A stretch of 64,000 nt of DNA, from the NCBI GenBank assembly GCA_038049695.1, contig CP142460.1, positions 37,482,001 through 37,546,000 on the forward strand. The letters run 5' to 3'. This document shows, piece after piece, positions 35,970-46,733 of the stretch. The stretch is from Cinnamomum chago. Lineage: Eukaryota > Streptophyta > Magnoliopsida > Laurales > Lauraceae. The position numbers and the translations under genes are program-made. Position 1 is the stretch's first letter. Each line of letters opens with the position of its first letter. The notes beneath the pieces were generated by a model. The model was not told where the DNA came from. It worked only from the letters and a program-made list of their open reading frames with translations, and ran no database searches.

Positions 35970-36502
35970 GGCCTCACTCATTGGTGACTCAAAGCAAATG
36001 AATAGATAGAAACTTGAGTTCATCAATGTCTCAAGATTGAGAGCCTATTGCTAGGGAATTATGAGAGCAGACCTTAAACTTGAGATAGTATTCCATAAGA
36101 TGCTTCTCATGGTCCTTCAATACATCTAATGTACCAACACTGTGATCAAGAATCTTACATTCTGATGATCGAGACAAATCACACTATCTCATAGTGATCA
36201 AAGTGCTGCAACCTTATCAGATGAGATGCCAAGTCTCATCACTGGTTGTGAAAATATTTAAGTATAAGATTTGTGACAGATGTCTCCAGTGTGTGAATCT
36301 CATCCATACACATATATCACATCTAATCTACTAATGGGACCCGATTCAACTCATGATCCATCATGTCATATCTATTGGTCATGTGCATAAAGTAATAAGA
36401 ACACCATTCATCTCATGAAAGGAAAGCATGATTTTTTTGATAAATAAAGAAATTAATCAATTTATTACATCAACTGATGGATTGAGTCCATACAATCTAA
36501 CA
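35970..36502 (-). mobile_element. 3' LTR of copia element E, truncated
   Basis: Corresponds to 47913-48445 of the 5' LTR of E. On the minus strand the LTR starts TGTTAGATTGTATGG at 36502, next to a polypurine tract, and breaks off at 35970 where LTR F ends. Only the first 533 bp or so of the LTR remain. Confidence 0.8.
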
Positions 36503-36514
36503 ATCTCCCACTTG
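36503..36514 (-). promoter_or_regulatory. Polypurine tract of copia element E
   Basis: The minus strand reads CAAGTGGGAGAT just before TGTTAGATTG. This is the characteristic plant copia arrangement at the 3' LTR start. Confidence 0.8.
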
Positions 36515-37030
36515 GGCTCAATGCCAATCAAGGTTGCATCTCATGCCCATCCCGTCTACATGTTGCTCAAAGACTTTGGTAGTCAAAGGCTTAGTAAAGG
36601 GATCTGCTAGATTATCCGCAGAGGCTATCTTGGTAATAGCAATATCACCTCTCTACACAATCTCTTTTATGGCTTCTGGGCTATTTGGACTGAGCGACTG
36701 CCCCGCTGCTGTCAAAGTAAACTGTGAACTACTGTCATGCCAAAGGTATCACCCCAAGTTCCATAAGGAATCTGTTGAGCCAGACTGCTTCCTTAGCTGC
36801 TTCACAAGCCACTACGTATTCAGCCTCCAAGGTGGAATCAGCGGTACATTCCTATTTTATACTCCTCCAACTGATAGCTCCGCCACCAAGCATAAACACA
36901 TTACCAAAGGTGGATTTCCTGGAATCCTTATCTGACATGAAGTCAAAATCTGTGTATCCGACTGGAATCATCTCATCACTGCTATAAATCAACATGTAAT
37001 CTCTAGTCCTTCTCAAGTATTTGAGAATAC
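36515..37030 (-). pseudogene. Ribonuclease H domain of copia element E
   Basis: On the minus strand the region encodes GYTDFDFMSDKDSRKST with the first acidic residue. It continues to a Glu-bearing LEAEY segment and then to the usual C-terminal stretch ending near the polypurine tract. The frame is broken by stops and at least one shift, so no long open frame survives; identification rests on these motifs and their position between RT and the 3' LTR. Confidence 0.75.
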
Positions 37031-37878
37031 ATTTTAAAGTAGTCCAATGTTTCGATCATAGATTAGACTGATACCTGCTGACTGGCCTACTGCATGACAG
37101 ATATCTGATCTAGTACATAGCATAGCATACATGAGGCTACCAACAGCTGAAGCGTATGGTATCGACCTCATCTGCTCCTTTTCCTCAGGTGTCTTAGGAC
37201 ATTGATCTTTGGAAAGGTGCACTCCATGCCTAAAAGGTGTAATACCCTTCTTGGAGTCTTGCATAGAAAACCATATTAGTACCTTATCTTTGTATGCAGC
37301 TTGAGATAAGCCAATCATCCTATTTTTCTGGTCTCAATAGATTTTGATCCTAGGATGTAGCTAGCTTCTCCTAAGTCCATATCAAAAGTCTTGGCCAACC
37401 AAACTTTCACTATTGACAACATTCCTATGTCTTTCCTGAGGAGAAGGATGTCGTTGACACATAAAACCAGAAAAACTACCCTATCACCTTCACTTTTCAT
37501 ATACACACATGACTCATCCGGATTTTGACAAAAACCAAATGACTTGATTACCAGGTCAAAACGGATGTTTCAGCTTCGGGATGCCTGCTTCAATCCATAA
37601 ATGGACATCAGGAGCTTGCAAACCTTTTGCTCTTGGTTTTTAGCTACAAAACCGTCTGGCTGCACCATATATATGTCTTCCTAAAGATGGTCGTTGAGAA
37701 ACGCAGTCTTGACATCCATTTGTCAAATCTCGTAATCGAGATGGGCCGTAATGGATAAGAGTATCCAGATGGACTTGAGTATGGCTACCAGCGAGAAGGT
37801 TTCCTCATAATCGATACCCTCTTTCTGAGTATACCCTTTCACAACAAGCCTGACCTTCAAGGTCTCCAGTCTACCATC
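37031..37878 (-). pseudogene. Reverse transcriptase of copia element E, C-terminal part
   Basis: Contains GYTQKEGIDYEETFS, the start of the RT palm, followed downstream by QDSKKGITPFRHG and GSLMYAMLCTRSDICHAVG, typical of Ty1/copia RT. The catalytic YVDD box is changed to CVND (near 37450-37465), which would inactivate it. Frames change at about 37315 and 37510. The N-terminal part lies beyond the nested LTR D2 at 42502-42636; the junction codons rejoin cleanly at the CCATC target site. Confidence 0.85.
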
Positions 37879-38683
37879 TGTAAGTCCGGGGATCCGAACC
37901 CTAGAGGGGGGGTGAATAGGGTGAGCTTCAATTATGACCAATTTTAAACAATTTTAACTTCTTTAAAACCAACTAGTCACAAGTGATGATTATCAAACAA
38001 AATGCGGAAGCGTAATAAAAACAATCACCACAAAAGCAAGCACCATCACACAAGGATTTATAGTGATTCGGCCTCAATGCCTACATCCACTACCGGTTTG
38101 TGGACCAACACCCCACCGAATTTCCACTATTTATGCTTTTCAATAGGCTAAGCAATAACCTTTACAATGATGTTTTTCAAGGCTCAACATCAACATTTAC
38201 ATTATGTTTTTCTTAGGCTAAGCAATAACCTCATCAACCACAAGGTTGGTTATCTCTCTAATTAGTGTCTAACATACACTTGATGGAGATACAATTATAG
38301 CTCTTAACAATGCCTCTTAATTAGGCAGATATGAAAGTGATAATCTAATACACACACACACACACACTAAATGAATGCAAAGATGTATGCTCATGAGGTG
38401 TGTGTGTGTGATGTCCTCAATCAATTTGAAAATGAAAGCTCATAAATGTATGCCTAAGGCTTTTGAAAGTTTTAGCTCATAAAACATTTATGATTGAGGA
38501 AATGCTAATCACATGTTAAAACTAACTTGTAAAAGATATACATTTGTATCCTAAACAAGTAGTGAAAATTCAAAGACCAAAACATGTGAAGCATAGGGAT
38601 GTCAATCAAATCAACAATGTAGCTCAAAACATAAAAATAGATTTGATTGAAATAAGGGGACAAATCATATGTAATTATAAATA

Positions 38684-41396
38684 TGTTAGACCCCGACCCA
38701 GACCAATTCGATTAGTATACGATTAGTGTGTGTTTAGTCCTAAGTGGGTTTAGCAGTAGTTGGGTTAGAAATAATTAGTTTTAGTCTTAGACATAGCTTT
38801 GGGAATTTTGAGAACGTTTAGTATTAGTTAGACACACTCAAGAAGGCCTGAGTGCACGTGTAAGCTTGGGAAGATCGTATCGATTTCCATGTGATTGTGA
38901 TTTTGATTTCATTTGAATGATTTTTCTATGTGTTACAACTCTTGTCTTAAGCCCATTCATGTTTGAAGCCCAAAAACCCAAGTTCTAGCCCAAAGAGGGT
39001 AAAATTGTCTTTTATGCACAAATCTGGACATAATTTTCGAGATCTCAAAACCATGTCAAAAATATACTTTTTGGAAACTAGATATTTCAAGGATCGTTTT
39101 ATCCTTCTTCGTCGAAGTCATTCGAGGCCCACAAGATCATGTTTGGGTCACTCCAAGGTTCAAGTCATTTGGGGCCCATTGTCATCACTTAAACCCCAAT
39201 CCTCATCTCTTTCGTTCACTTTCCCCAAATTCCTACAACTCTCTTAACCTAGGGTGAGAAACCTTTTTTCTCTTCCACTTCATTCCCCTTGCATGCTCTA
39301 GCTATAGATCTCCAAAGAAGATTCCAAGGCCATCATCTTCTTCCCCTTATCTCAAGCTTCCTATTGATGTCTTCTTCTTGAAAGCTAAAGTTGGAAAAGC
39401 TCTCCTTTTTTTTGGGCATTTCTAAGTAAGAGCTTCAACCCATGTTTTTCATGAAGTCCTTTTAGTTCTTAAAGATCATGTTTTCCATGTTTACAAACCC
39501 TTTGGTAAAATGGGTTTATTGTTTTCAAGATTGAGTGAGTTTGTGTGGTTTTCATGGGTTTTCGTGTAGTGTTGGAATAGCTTGAGTGAAGTGCTTGAGA
39601 GGATTTTTTAGCATTGGGCAAGGCAAGTAATCTTTATAGGTTCAATGTGCATGTGTATTTTGATTTCATTGTGTTTTAGGAATTATGCATATAAACTTGT
39701 TTACAAGCTTCATGATTATGTTTTCATTAGATTGAATGTTTGAAATGGTGGAAATGAACCCTTGGTGAGCATGAAGGCTCAAGGGATTGTATGTGATTTA
39801 TGGATGAGAAGGAGGAGAAAAATGTAGTGGAAGATGTGTAAGAAAAAGGCATTTTCTGCACTCTGCGAGCACAGGCAGAAGCTTGTCCGCTCGAGCGACC
39901 CTTGGGTCCGCTCGAGCGACCAAGCCTCTGTTTGTTCTGAGCGCAGACAGAGAGCTATCCGTTCGAGCGCACTTATTATCCGCTCGAGCGAAGTGTCATC
40001 ACCTTATAAAGTCCGCTCGAGCGAACCTGCCAGATTCAGGAGAAGAATTATTTCGTTGTGTATTTTCTTGAAGGTTGAAAAACTAGACTATGTTAAGGGT
40101 TTTGACTTGACATTGTGTAAATGGAACTTCGAAATGCAACCCAACTTCGGGGACACCAATTCTTGTATATGCCGACATTTGGGGTCCCAATTACACAAAG
40201 GTCAATTAGTAGCCTTAACACATGCTTGATAGATTTCGTATTTGAATTCCCTTTTGGTACGATAAGTACCATCGTGTACTCGTTTTGGATTTCAAGTATA
40301 AGCTTGTTTTGAAGTTTTGTTTCAAGAAAAAGGGGATCACTTCCTAAGCGTGTTATGCATATTAATTATGCCTTTTGCTAGTCGTGTTTTGATAAGTGAC
40401 CTCCCCCTTTTTATCTCGACAAGTTTTGATAGTGTTTCGCGTGTTTTGTGCATTCATGAATTAAGTGAACACCACTGAGCTTGGACTGCCCTTTCAGTTT
40501 GATCCACTGTCTGGGGGTCCTTAAACATGTAGACTGTCTGCAGACTGGTCGTGTATTTATTACACATCGTGCGTGTCCGGTTCCGCGGCCGGAAATCCCC
40601 GTATATGTGGGAATCATGTCGTGATTATATTATGTATATCATGCTTGTCGTGTGTGCTTGCTCTTTTCATTTATAAATGATAGAGAAAGGATGGGCTCTT
40701 TGTGGATTGTAACTATTCATGATATTATATGTACTCATGCTAGTTTGTTTTAGTATTCCAACTTTATTATGCATTCTCAAAGTTGTACCCCAACTATTGT
40801 AGTATTTCAAATTAAGAATTTGCTTACATGTTTTCTAAAACGTTTATTGTTTCATGCTTGCACCTAAATTGATTACCTGCCAAACTGTTGTGTTTGACCC
40901 TTGTTTGTTGGTGCCCAGGTGCAGGAGACGCTGCCTTTGAGGAGGAGCGTCAGGAGGAGGCTCTTGAGCCACCCCCAGTGAGAGAGTGGCAGCCCGACGA
41001 TGTCATCTAGACGTCGGGCGGGTTTCTTGAGTTCGTCATTTTGTGTTGGGGTTTCCTTTAGTATTTTGAGAAGTGTATTGGCCTCTGTTGGCCTCTTATG
41101 GGTTGTAACTAAAAATTTAACTTACTTTGTGTAGTCTTATAACTTGAATTATGTTAGGAATGCCATGTTAGCTTCTTTCTTTGATACTATGTCTTGTTAT
41201 TATTGCTTTAGCACTTCAAGATTTTATTGGTGCTTGTCTTGATGTGTTTTGCTACACGCTTCCGCAAACTTGATCGTGTGAGATAGATTCCGCGTGTCGT
41301 TGGGAATCCTCACCGCGGGAACCTGTGGGGAAGTATATCTCCAATGTATAACAACAACAACGTCGCGGGCCTGGGATCCGTTCCGGGGTCGCGACA
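38684..41396 (+). mobile_element. Solo LTR K, Ty3/gypsy type
   Basis: Begins TGTTAGACCCCGACCC and ends CCGTTCCGGGGTCGCGACA; 2713 bp. The perfect target duplication AAATA lies at 38679-38683 and 41397-41401. It is the complete relative of the truncated LTR at 1-2265, and differs clearly from J and C. It contains a donor-like GTAAGA (39426-39431), an array (39886-40026) and GCTTCCGCA (41258-41266). It lies at the same D-LTR position as element C in D1. Confidence 0.93.
39886..40026. repeat. TCGA-core palindrome array in LTR K
   Basis: Five units, four of them CGCTCGAGCG and one TTCGAGCGC. Compared with 745-905, one unit and its spacer are deleted, and a unit that is CGGTCGAGCG in the older copy is a perfect CGCTCGAGCG here. 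Confidence 0.8.
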
Positions 41397-41933
41397 AAAT
41401 ACAACTTGAAAATGATATACCTATCAAAGCAAAACAAGTTGTGAAACTTTAAAACAAAAGAACGTATGATTTGTGAATTTGTTGAATCCAAATCATAATA
41501 TAGATTTGAAAGAGATTTTCATATGATGAAAAACAACAACCAAAGATTCAACCAAGTATAGGAATCATGTTACATATAATTTCAAAGATTCTTTCATTAA
41601 CATGATTTACTTAGATTTACCAATTAAAGTACTACTTGGATTGAATCAATGGTGTTGCATCCAAAACAATAAATCAATTCAAAACATAAAACATGTTAAG
41701 GACACAACAACTCATAGTTTATCATGCTACAAAAGATTTACCAATAATTAAGCAAAGAATGAAAACATATGATTAAGGAAAGTAGAGCTTACTTGGTGAT
41801 TTAACTTCATTAATCCAAGCTTTAGCTTTCCTAATGGTCCCCTTCATCCCTTAGTTCATTCCCCTTTGATTTGCCTCAAAACCTCTCAAGGAAGGCTTAA
41901 AAATCCTCAACTTTTGGCAAATGAATGAACTAG

Positions 41934-41941
41934 TATTTATA
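41934..41941 (-). promoter_or_regulatory. TATA box (TATAAATA) of LTR D2
   Basis: TATAAATA on the minus strand, within GGCTATAAATACTAG. The GGTCGACC palindromes lie immediately upstream in LTR orientation (41970-42121), which places them in the proximal promoter. Confidence 0.55.
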
Positions 41942-41969
41942 GCCAAAACAGCCCAACGGCTAGTCCCCG

Positions 41970-42121
41970 GGTCGACCTGGCCCTTCCCCGGTCGACGTGG
42001 CCTTCACAACGGTAAAAAAACAGACCGTTTGAAAGGGCTGCAACGGCTTTTTCCCGGTCGACCTGCTGTGTGGCCGGTCGACCGGGTCCCCTGGCCCGAC
42101 CGGCCACACTGCAGGTCGACC
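41970..42121. repeat. GTCGAC palindrome array in LTR D2
   Basis: GGTCGACC at 41970-41977, 42056-42063 and 42114-42121. A CGGTCGACG variant lies at 41990-41998, and a perfect 12-bp palindrome CCGGTCGACCGG at 42074-42085. The block is immediately upstream of the LTR TATA box. Confidence 0.8.
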
Positions 42122-42501
42122 CCCTGGGACCAAAAACTCCCAAAAGTGCATATTTGAAGGTATTTTCTGTGGGAACTTATTCGCCACTAAATCAAGCTTG
42201 AAAAACATGTTTTAAATCATTCTAAGGGTTTTTAAAACATGAAACATAAAAAGCCTAAAAAGATTCAAAACTTTAAAACCAAAGGCTTGCTTGATTTCTA
42301 AAAACTCTTTTCAAAAACAAATGCATCCAAGATTAAAAACAAAACATGCATAAATCAATACTTTTACAACTCTTAAAAACAATGCATGTATAAAACAAGA
42401 TTTCAAGATTTCTTAAATCGATGCATATGTGTGTAAATCAAATGATGCTAGAATGATAATGCATCCATCAAATTGCAATCTACAAAATCCCTAACACCAT
42501 C

Positions 42502-42636
42502 TGGTCCTCTTTTTCTCTTGTAGACCCACTTGCGCCCAATAGGCTTAATATTGGCAGGCAAGTCCACAAGTGTCCAGACCTGATTAGAGTACAAAGACTC
42601 CATCTCAGCTTTCATAGCATCTTGCCAACGTTCCAA
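42502..42636 (-). pseudogene. Reverse transcriptase of copia element E, N-terminal part
   Basis: On the minus strand: MERWQDAMKAEMESLYSNQV, then WTLVDLPANIKPIGRKWVYK, the standard start of plant copia RT. The frame reaches the CCATC site where LTR D2 is inserted and continues at 37878. Upstream, an acidic/proline-rich linker (42637-42837) with several stops connects to integrase. Confidence 0.85.
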
Positions 42637-42837
42637 ATCTATGTCATTAATTGCTTCATCATAGGTACAGGGATCTTATTCCCGTTCTTCTAGGATTGCC
42701 TAGTAAGACTCTCCCAAGAACGAAAACCTGTCAGGGGGTCTGACAATCCTCCCACTACGAGGAGGCACTGGCGTAACTACTGGGTCTGGTAAGGCTGGTT
42801 TTTCTTCATGTTCGGTCACTCTTGGATTTGGAATTGA

Positions 42838-43730
42838 TTATTCTTTAATCTCTTCCAAGATCACCTTATCTAAAGATTTCCAGTCCATCATATAATCTTC
42901 CTCCAGAAAAATCGCATTAGTGCTTACCAGCACTTTCTGCTCTCTGGGATTATAGAATAACCAACCTTTAGTTCCTTTAGGATATCCTACAAACGTGCAT
43001 ACTTCCGACTTCGTTTCCAACTTATCCGTCTTAACCTTTAGCATGTGTGCCGGACAACCCCAAATGTGTAAATGTTGTAGACTAGGCTTTCGCCCAGACC
43101 ACAACTCCCGGGGAGTCTTAGGTACAAACTTAGATGGTACGAGGTTTAGTATGTACATTGCAGTATCCAAGGCGTATCCCCAAAAGGATATAGGTAATCC
43201 TGAGAAACTCATCATAGACCTGATCATATCTAAAAGAGTCCGGTTCCTTCTTTCCGTTACTCCATTCTGTTGAGGCATACCAGGAGCAGACAACTGGGAT
43301 AGAATCTCATTCTCTGATAAGTATCCCATAAAATCAGCAGAGAGATATTCCCCTCCTCCATCTGATCTAAGAGTCTTGATACTTTTACCTAACTGCTTTT
43401 CCGCTTCTGCTCGAAACTCTTTGAACTTTTCAAAAGCCTCAAACTTGCGGTGCATAAGGTATATGTATCCATATCTTGAGTAATCATCTGTGAAAGTGAT
43501 GAAGTACTCATATCCTCCTCTAGCTCTGACATTAATGGGTCCACACACATCAGTAGCACTAATTCCAATAAATTTTTGACCCTATTGCCCTCGGATGAAA
43601 ATGGTCTTTTGGTCATTTTACCTTCCAGACAGGACTCACAGACAGGCATTGATTCTACCACCAATGAAGGCAAGATACCATCTTTCACTAGCCTGTCAAT
43701 CCTATTTAGGTTTATATGACCTAACCTCAA
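42838..43730 (-). pseudogene. Integrase of copia element E
   Basis: The pre-integrase/zinc region RLGHINLNRIDRLVKDG with CESCLEGK is at about 43620-43730. The catalytic core is in another frame: FTDDYSRYGYIYL (first Asp), RSDGGGEYLS (second Asp) and NGVTERRNRTLLDM (Glu), within 42838-43548. All three acidic residues are present. A frameshift near 43545-43560 separates the two parts. The protein would insert cDNA in the nucleus. Confidence 0.88.
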
Positions 43731-43771
43731 ATGCTAAAGTTTTGTTGGATTAGATGAAGGTGACTTCCTCT

Positions 43772-44160
43772 TTAATGATGGTCTATTAATTGTTTAGTAT
43801 CATGTATCTCATACATCGTGGGAGTTAACAAATAAAGCACATTGGTTACCCTGCCAGAACATATAAAAGTACCATTCTTCTTTATGACAACTTCAGTACC
43901 AAAAGTAATAGAATAATTTTTATTCACCAAACTAGAAACTGAAATTAAATTTCGCCGTAAAGATGGTACATATAATGTGTTTGACAAAACCAATTTATTA
44001 TTTGAGAAACATAAAGTAATAACACCCACTGAAACAGCCTTTGCCTTAGCATCAGATCCTAGGTTGACAATGATTTCTCTGTCATTGAACCTCCTGGTTT
44101 CCTTGAACTCCTACAATGAATTACATATGTGATTAGTTGCCCCGAAGTCCACACACCAGG
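43772..44160 (-). pseudogene. Protease region of copia element E
   Basis: The active-site region reads WCVDFGATNHIC (at about 44120-44160), where the copia family has Asp-Ser/Thr-Gly; Ser is replaced by Phe, so proteolysis is probably lost. The downstream segment 43772-44029 (LSNTLYVPSLRRNLISVSSL) is the usual protease C-terminal/linker sequence. Frames differ between the two parts. Confidence 0.8.
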
Positions 44161-45048
44161 ATTCTGAAGTACCAGTTGTAAAACTAACTTCAGAAATAAG
44201 TGACACAATCATACCTGAGGTCTTCTTCTTAGACAGATAATCTGGACAATTTCTTTTCCATTGTTCTGTCTTACCACAATAGAAACACTTTCCTCCCTGC
44301 ACCCTTAGCCTTGGCCACACCACCATTAGGACCATTCTCCACCTTTGGACCATTCGGAACTAATTTCTTTTTGCCTTTCCGCCCTTTGCTTTTCGGCTTA
44401 GGCTTGGCATCTAACTTTTCTGTCACTAGAGCAGTTGGCTTCTTCTTCATAATCTCTTCAGTTACTACCAGCTGACTAAACAGCTCAGCCAGAGTTAGAT
44501 TCATCTTATTCATATTATAATTGGCCTTGAAATTGTTGAATGACTCTGGCAGTGACTCAAGGATTATGTCGATCTGCGATTCTGCATCAATCGCAACCCC
44601 CAGTACATCTAACTCATTCAATGAGTCCATCATTTTCAGCATATGTTCCTGTACTGATGTACCTTCAGCCATATTGGTGCCAATGAGCACCCTCATAGCA
44701 ACCTGCCTAGCAGGCCTGCCCTGTTCCGCAAACATCTCATTTAAGTTCGATATAATATCGTATGCAGTCTTATAGGATTAATGTTGGTGTTGCAAAACAC
44801 TAGACATGGATGCCTGAATGTAACATCTGGCCATCTCATCGTCTTTGGCCCATTTGGTATAAAGTTCATTTTCTTCTTCCGATGCATCCGGGCTAGGCTC
44901 ATCAAGGGGGGGGTTTGGTAAAGACATATTTATATCCTAAAGCAGTCAGGACAATATCCAGGTTCCGTTTCCAGTCCACATAGTTGGATACCACCAACTT
45001 ATTCTGGTTGAGGATGGTCGCAAGTGGATTGAAAGTATTTGCATTCAT
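44161..45048 (-). pseudogene. Gag of copia element E
   Basis: The probable start is ATG at 45048 (MNANTFNPLATILNQ). Early typical motifs are YVDWKRNLDIVLTALGY. A C-run (about 44907-44915, nine G on the minus strand) shifts the frame, and a TAA follows near 44780. The open part 44271-44735 has the Gag helical core and a Lys-rich region. The zinc knuckle CFYCGKTEQWKRNC has Gln where the CCHC His should be. Nucleocapsid function would be impaired. Confidence 0.82.
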
Positions 45049-46717
45049 GCTTGAAATACTGTAGCACATAACCATACATTCAATTAATGAAATTAAATGA
45101 CATTAGGGTTTAGTATTCTACCAAATTTATGTGGGAATCCTCATAACCACTAAATTCAAAATACATCGGAATCCCAATCCCCAGGGTATGCCTCCTTGGG
45201 GAGTGCAAATACCAACTAGATTGGAGCGGATCAAAGTTGGTCAAGGTTAGGATTAAGACTAACTATCCATGATCCCCATCATTCATTATTATCTAGGTAT
45301 CTCATACCAAATAATGTATGACTCTCGATTAGCTTCGGTTTCTAAAATACATAAGGCAAATCCTTGGGGATACTACATCATTATTTTAGTTAAGTGTGAC
45401 CCACCAACTAGCATTGTATGACAACCGCTGGGAGTAGCTCCTCCTTGAGAAGTGGGCCCCCGCCCTGTCTCATCAACACTATCCATAGGAGATCCATATC
45501 TAGTATCCAAACAAATAAAAGTCATCCGTGTGGAACGGTCATTCTCAAGATAGTGCGAGACTAATATTTTCCTTACAATAGACGTATGGTGGAAAACCAT
45601 GGGGATTTCTAAATATAAATGCCCCGCTCCCACTTAATATTTTAGAATTGAGGATTCTCTTATATGTATATGGGCCTACAAATATAGACATCAAATCGTC
45701 TCATGATATGACCAATGATTGGTTCTAAGTCAAGTTATTTTAAGGAAAGTCTAGTTTCTTAAATTAGTATTATCAATGGACCCATCTCATGGGCCCACCA
45801 ACTCTAATTAGAACTCTTTCCAAAAATTAATTTGATTTGACCAATTTTGGAAATTGCTATGTTTGGATCAGATTTGGAAACATTCTATAAAGCAACCATC
45901 CACAAATAGAAAGTGCAAAAATAGAAACTAGTCCACTCCTCCACATGGGCCAAGCGGAATAAACTTCTTGGACTTCTAGACTTTCCAAAACTTTAGGATT
46001 CCTCAAACTCTTTGGGCATCTCCAAAACGCCTTTTGGTAATCTTCAAACTCTTTGATTTGGAGTCCAACGTCACTTTCCTTCTTCATCTCGGACATCGCC
46101 AGAATTTACAAATTTTAAAAATTACATAAATTCCTATGTCTCTACGATGAGACTGACATGGTAATCTAAACATGGAAATAAAAGGTTATAGGGAAATTCA
46201 TCATGCCTTGCCCTTTCACGAGAAACCAAGGAAACCATGATGCCCTTTACACTTAGCCTTAAATAAACCAATAACCATAAAAATAAAGTAAAAGTCTCGT
46301 GGGCCAAATGGAGAGGACATGAGCCTGCAAAAAAAGAGTATCACATGCACAATAGGGACTAGGGTTAGGAAACCACCATTCATCATCTCATGATGAACAA
46401 ACCTAGATAGCCACACCAAAAAACTCCCTATAGCAAAGTTTGTTTTGGCCGCCGGTAAAGGTTGTGGCCGCCGGTAAAAGTCGCAGCTGCCGGTAAAAGT
46501 GTATTCTGGCTACCGGTAAAAGTCGACCTCTTAACTCGGGGTTTTTGCAGAAAACCACGATTTTGCCCGAACTTGTCCCTTCTTATGCATTTATAAAACA
46601 TAATAAATGTAGAAAAACACCAGAACTGATCCTTACATAGCCCTAAGTCTATCATCTTCACATCTCGTGCAAAGATTAGATCTAGATCGCTGATCTAACA
46701 TGGTTAGAGATGAGGTA
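45049..46717 (-). other. Untranslated leader of copia element E
   Basis: About 1.67 kb between PBS and gag, long for a copia element. No coding sequence recognised. It includes a four-copy short repeat (46445-46530). The sequence at 46200-46290 ('atgccttgccctttcacg') recalls the start of LTR F. Confidence 0.6.
46445..46530 (-). repeat. About 20-bp repeat with CCGGTAAAAG, four copies
   Basis: Units 'ggccgccggtaaaggttgt', 'ggccgccggtaaaagtcgca', 'gctgccggtaaaagtgtatt' and 'ggctaccggtaaaagtcgac', spacing 19-22 bp, in the leader of element E about 200-290 nt from the PBS. Confidence 0.8.
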
Positions 46718-46731
46718 TGACTCTGATACCA
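46718..46731 (-). promoter_or_regulatory. Primer-binding site of copia element E
   Basis: The minus strand reads TGGTATCAGAGTCA two bases after the LTR end at 46734. It matches the canonical initiator-Met tRNA primer site TGGTATCAGAGC at 11 of 12 positions. Confidence 0.9.
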
Positions 46732-46733
46732 AT

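Larger units (their letters stand above)
37879..42496 (-). mobile_element. Copia-type solo LTR D2 (split by LTR K)
   Basis: Ends TGTAAGTCCGG (37879, plus strand) and CCCTAACA (42496); on the minus strand the LTR starts TGTTAGGGATTTTG. The perfect target duplication CCATC lies at 37874-37878 and 42497-42501, within the RT gene of E. It carries TATAAATA (41941-41934), TGCGGAAGC (38003-38011) and a CA run near 38350. Without LTR K it is about 1.9 kb. It is a second copy of D1, so one family was inserted twice in the window. Confidence 0.9.
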
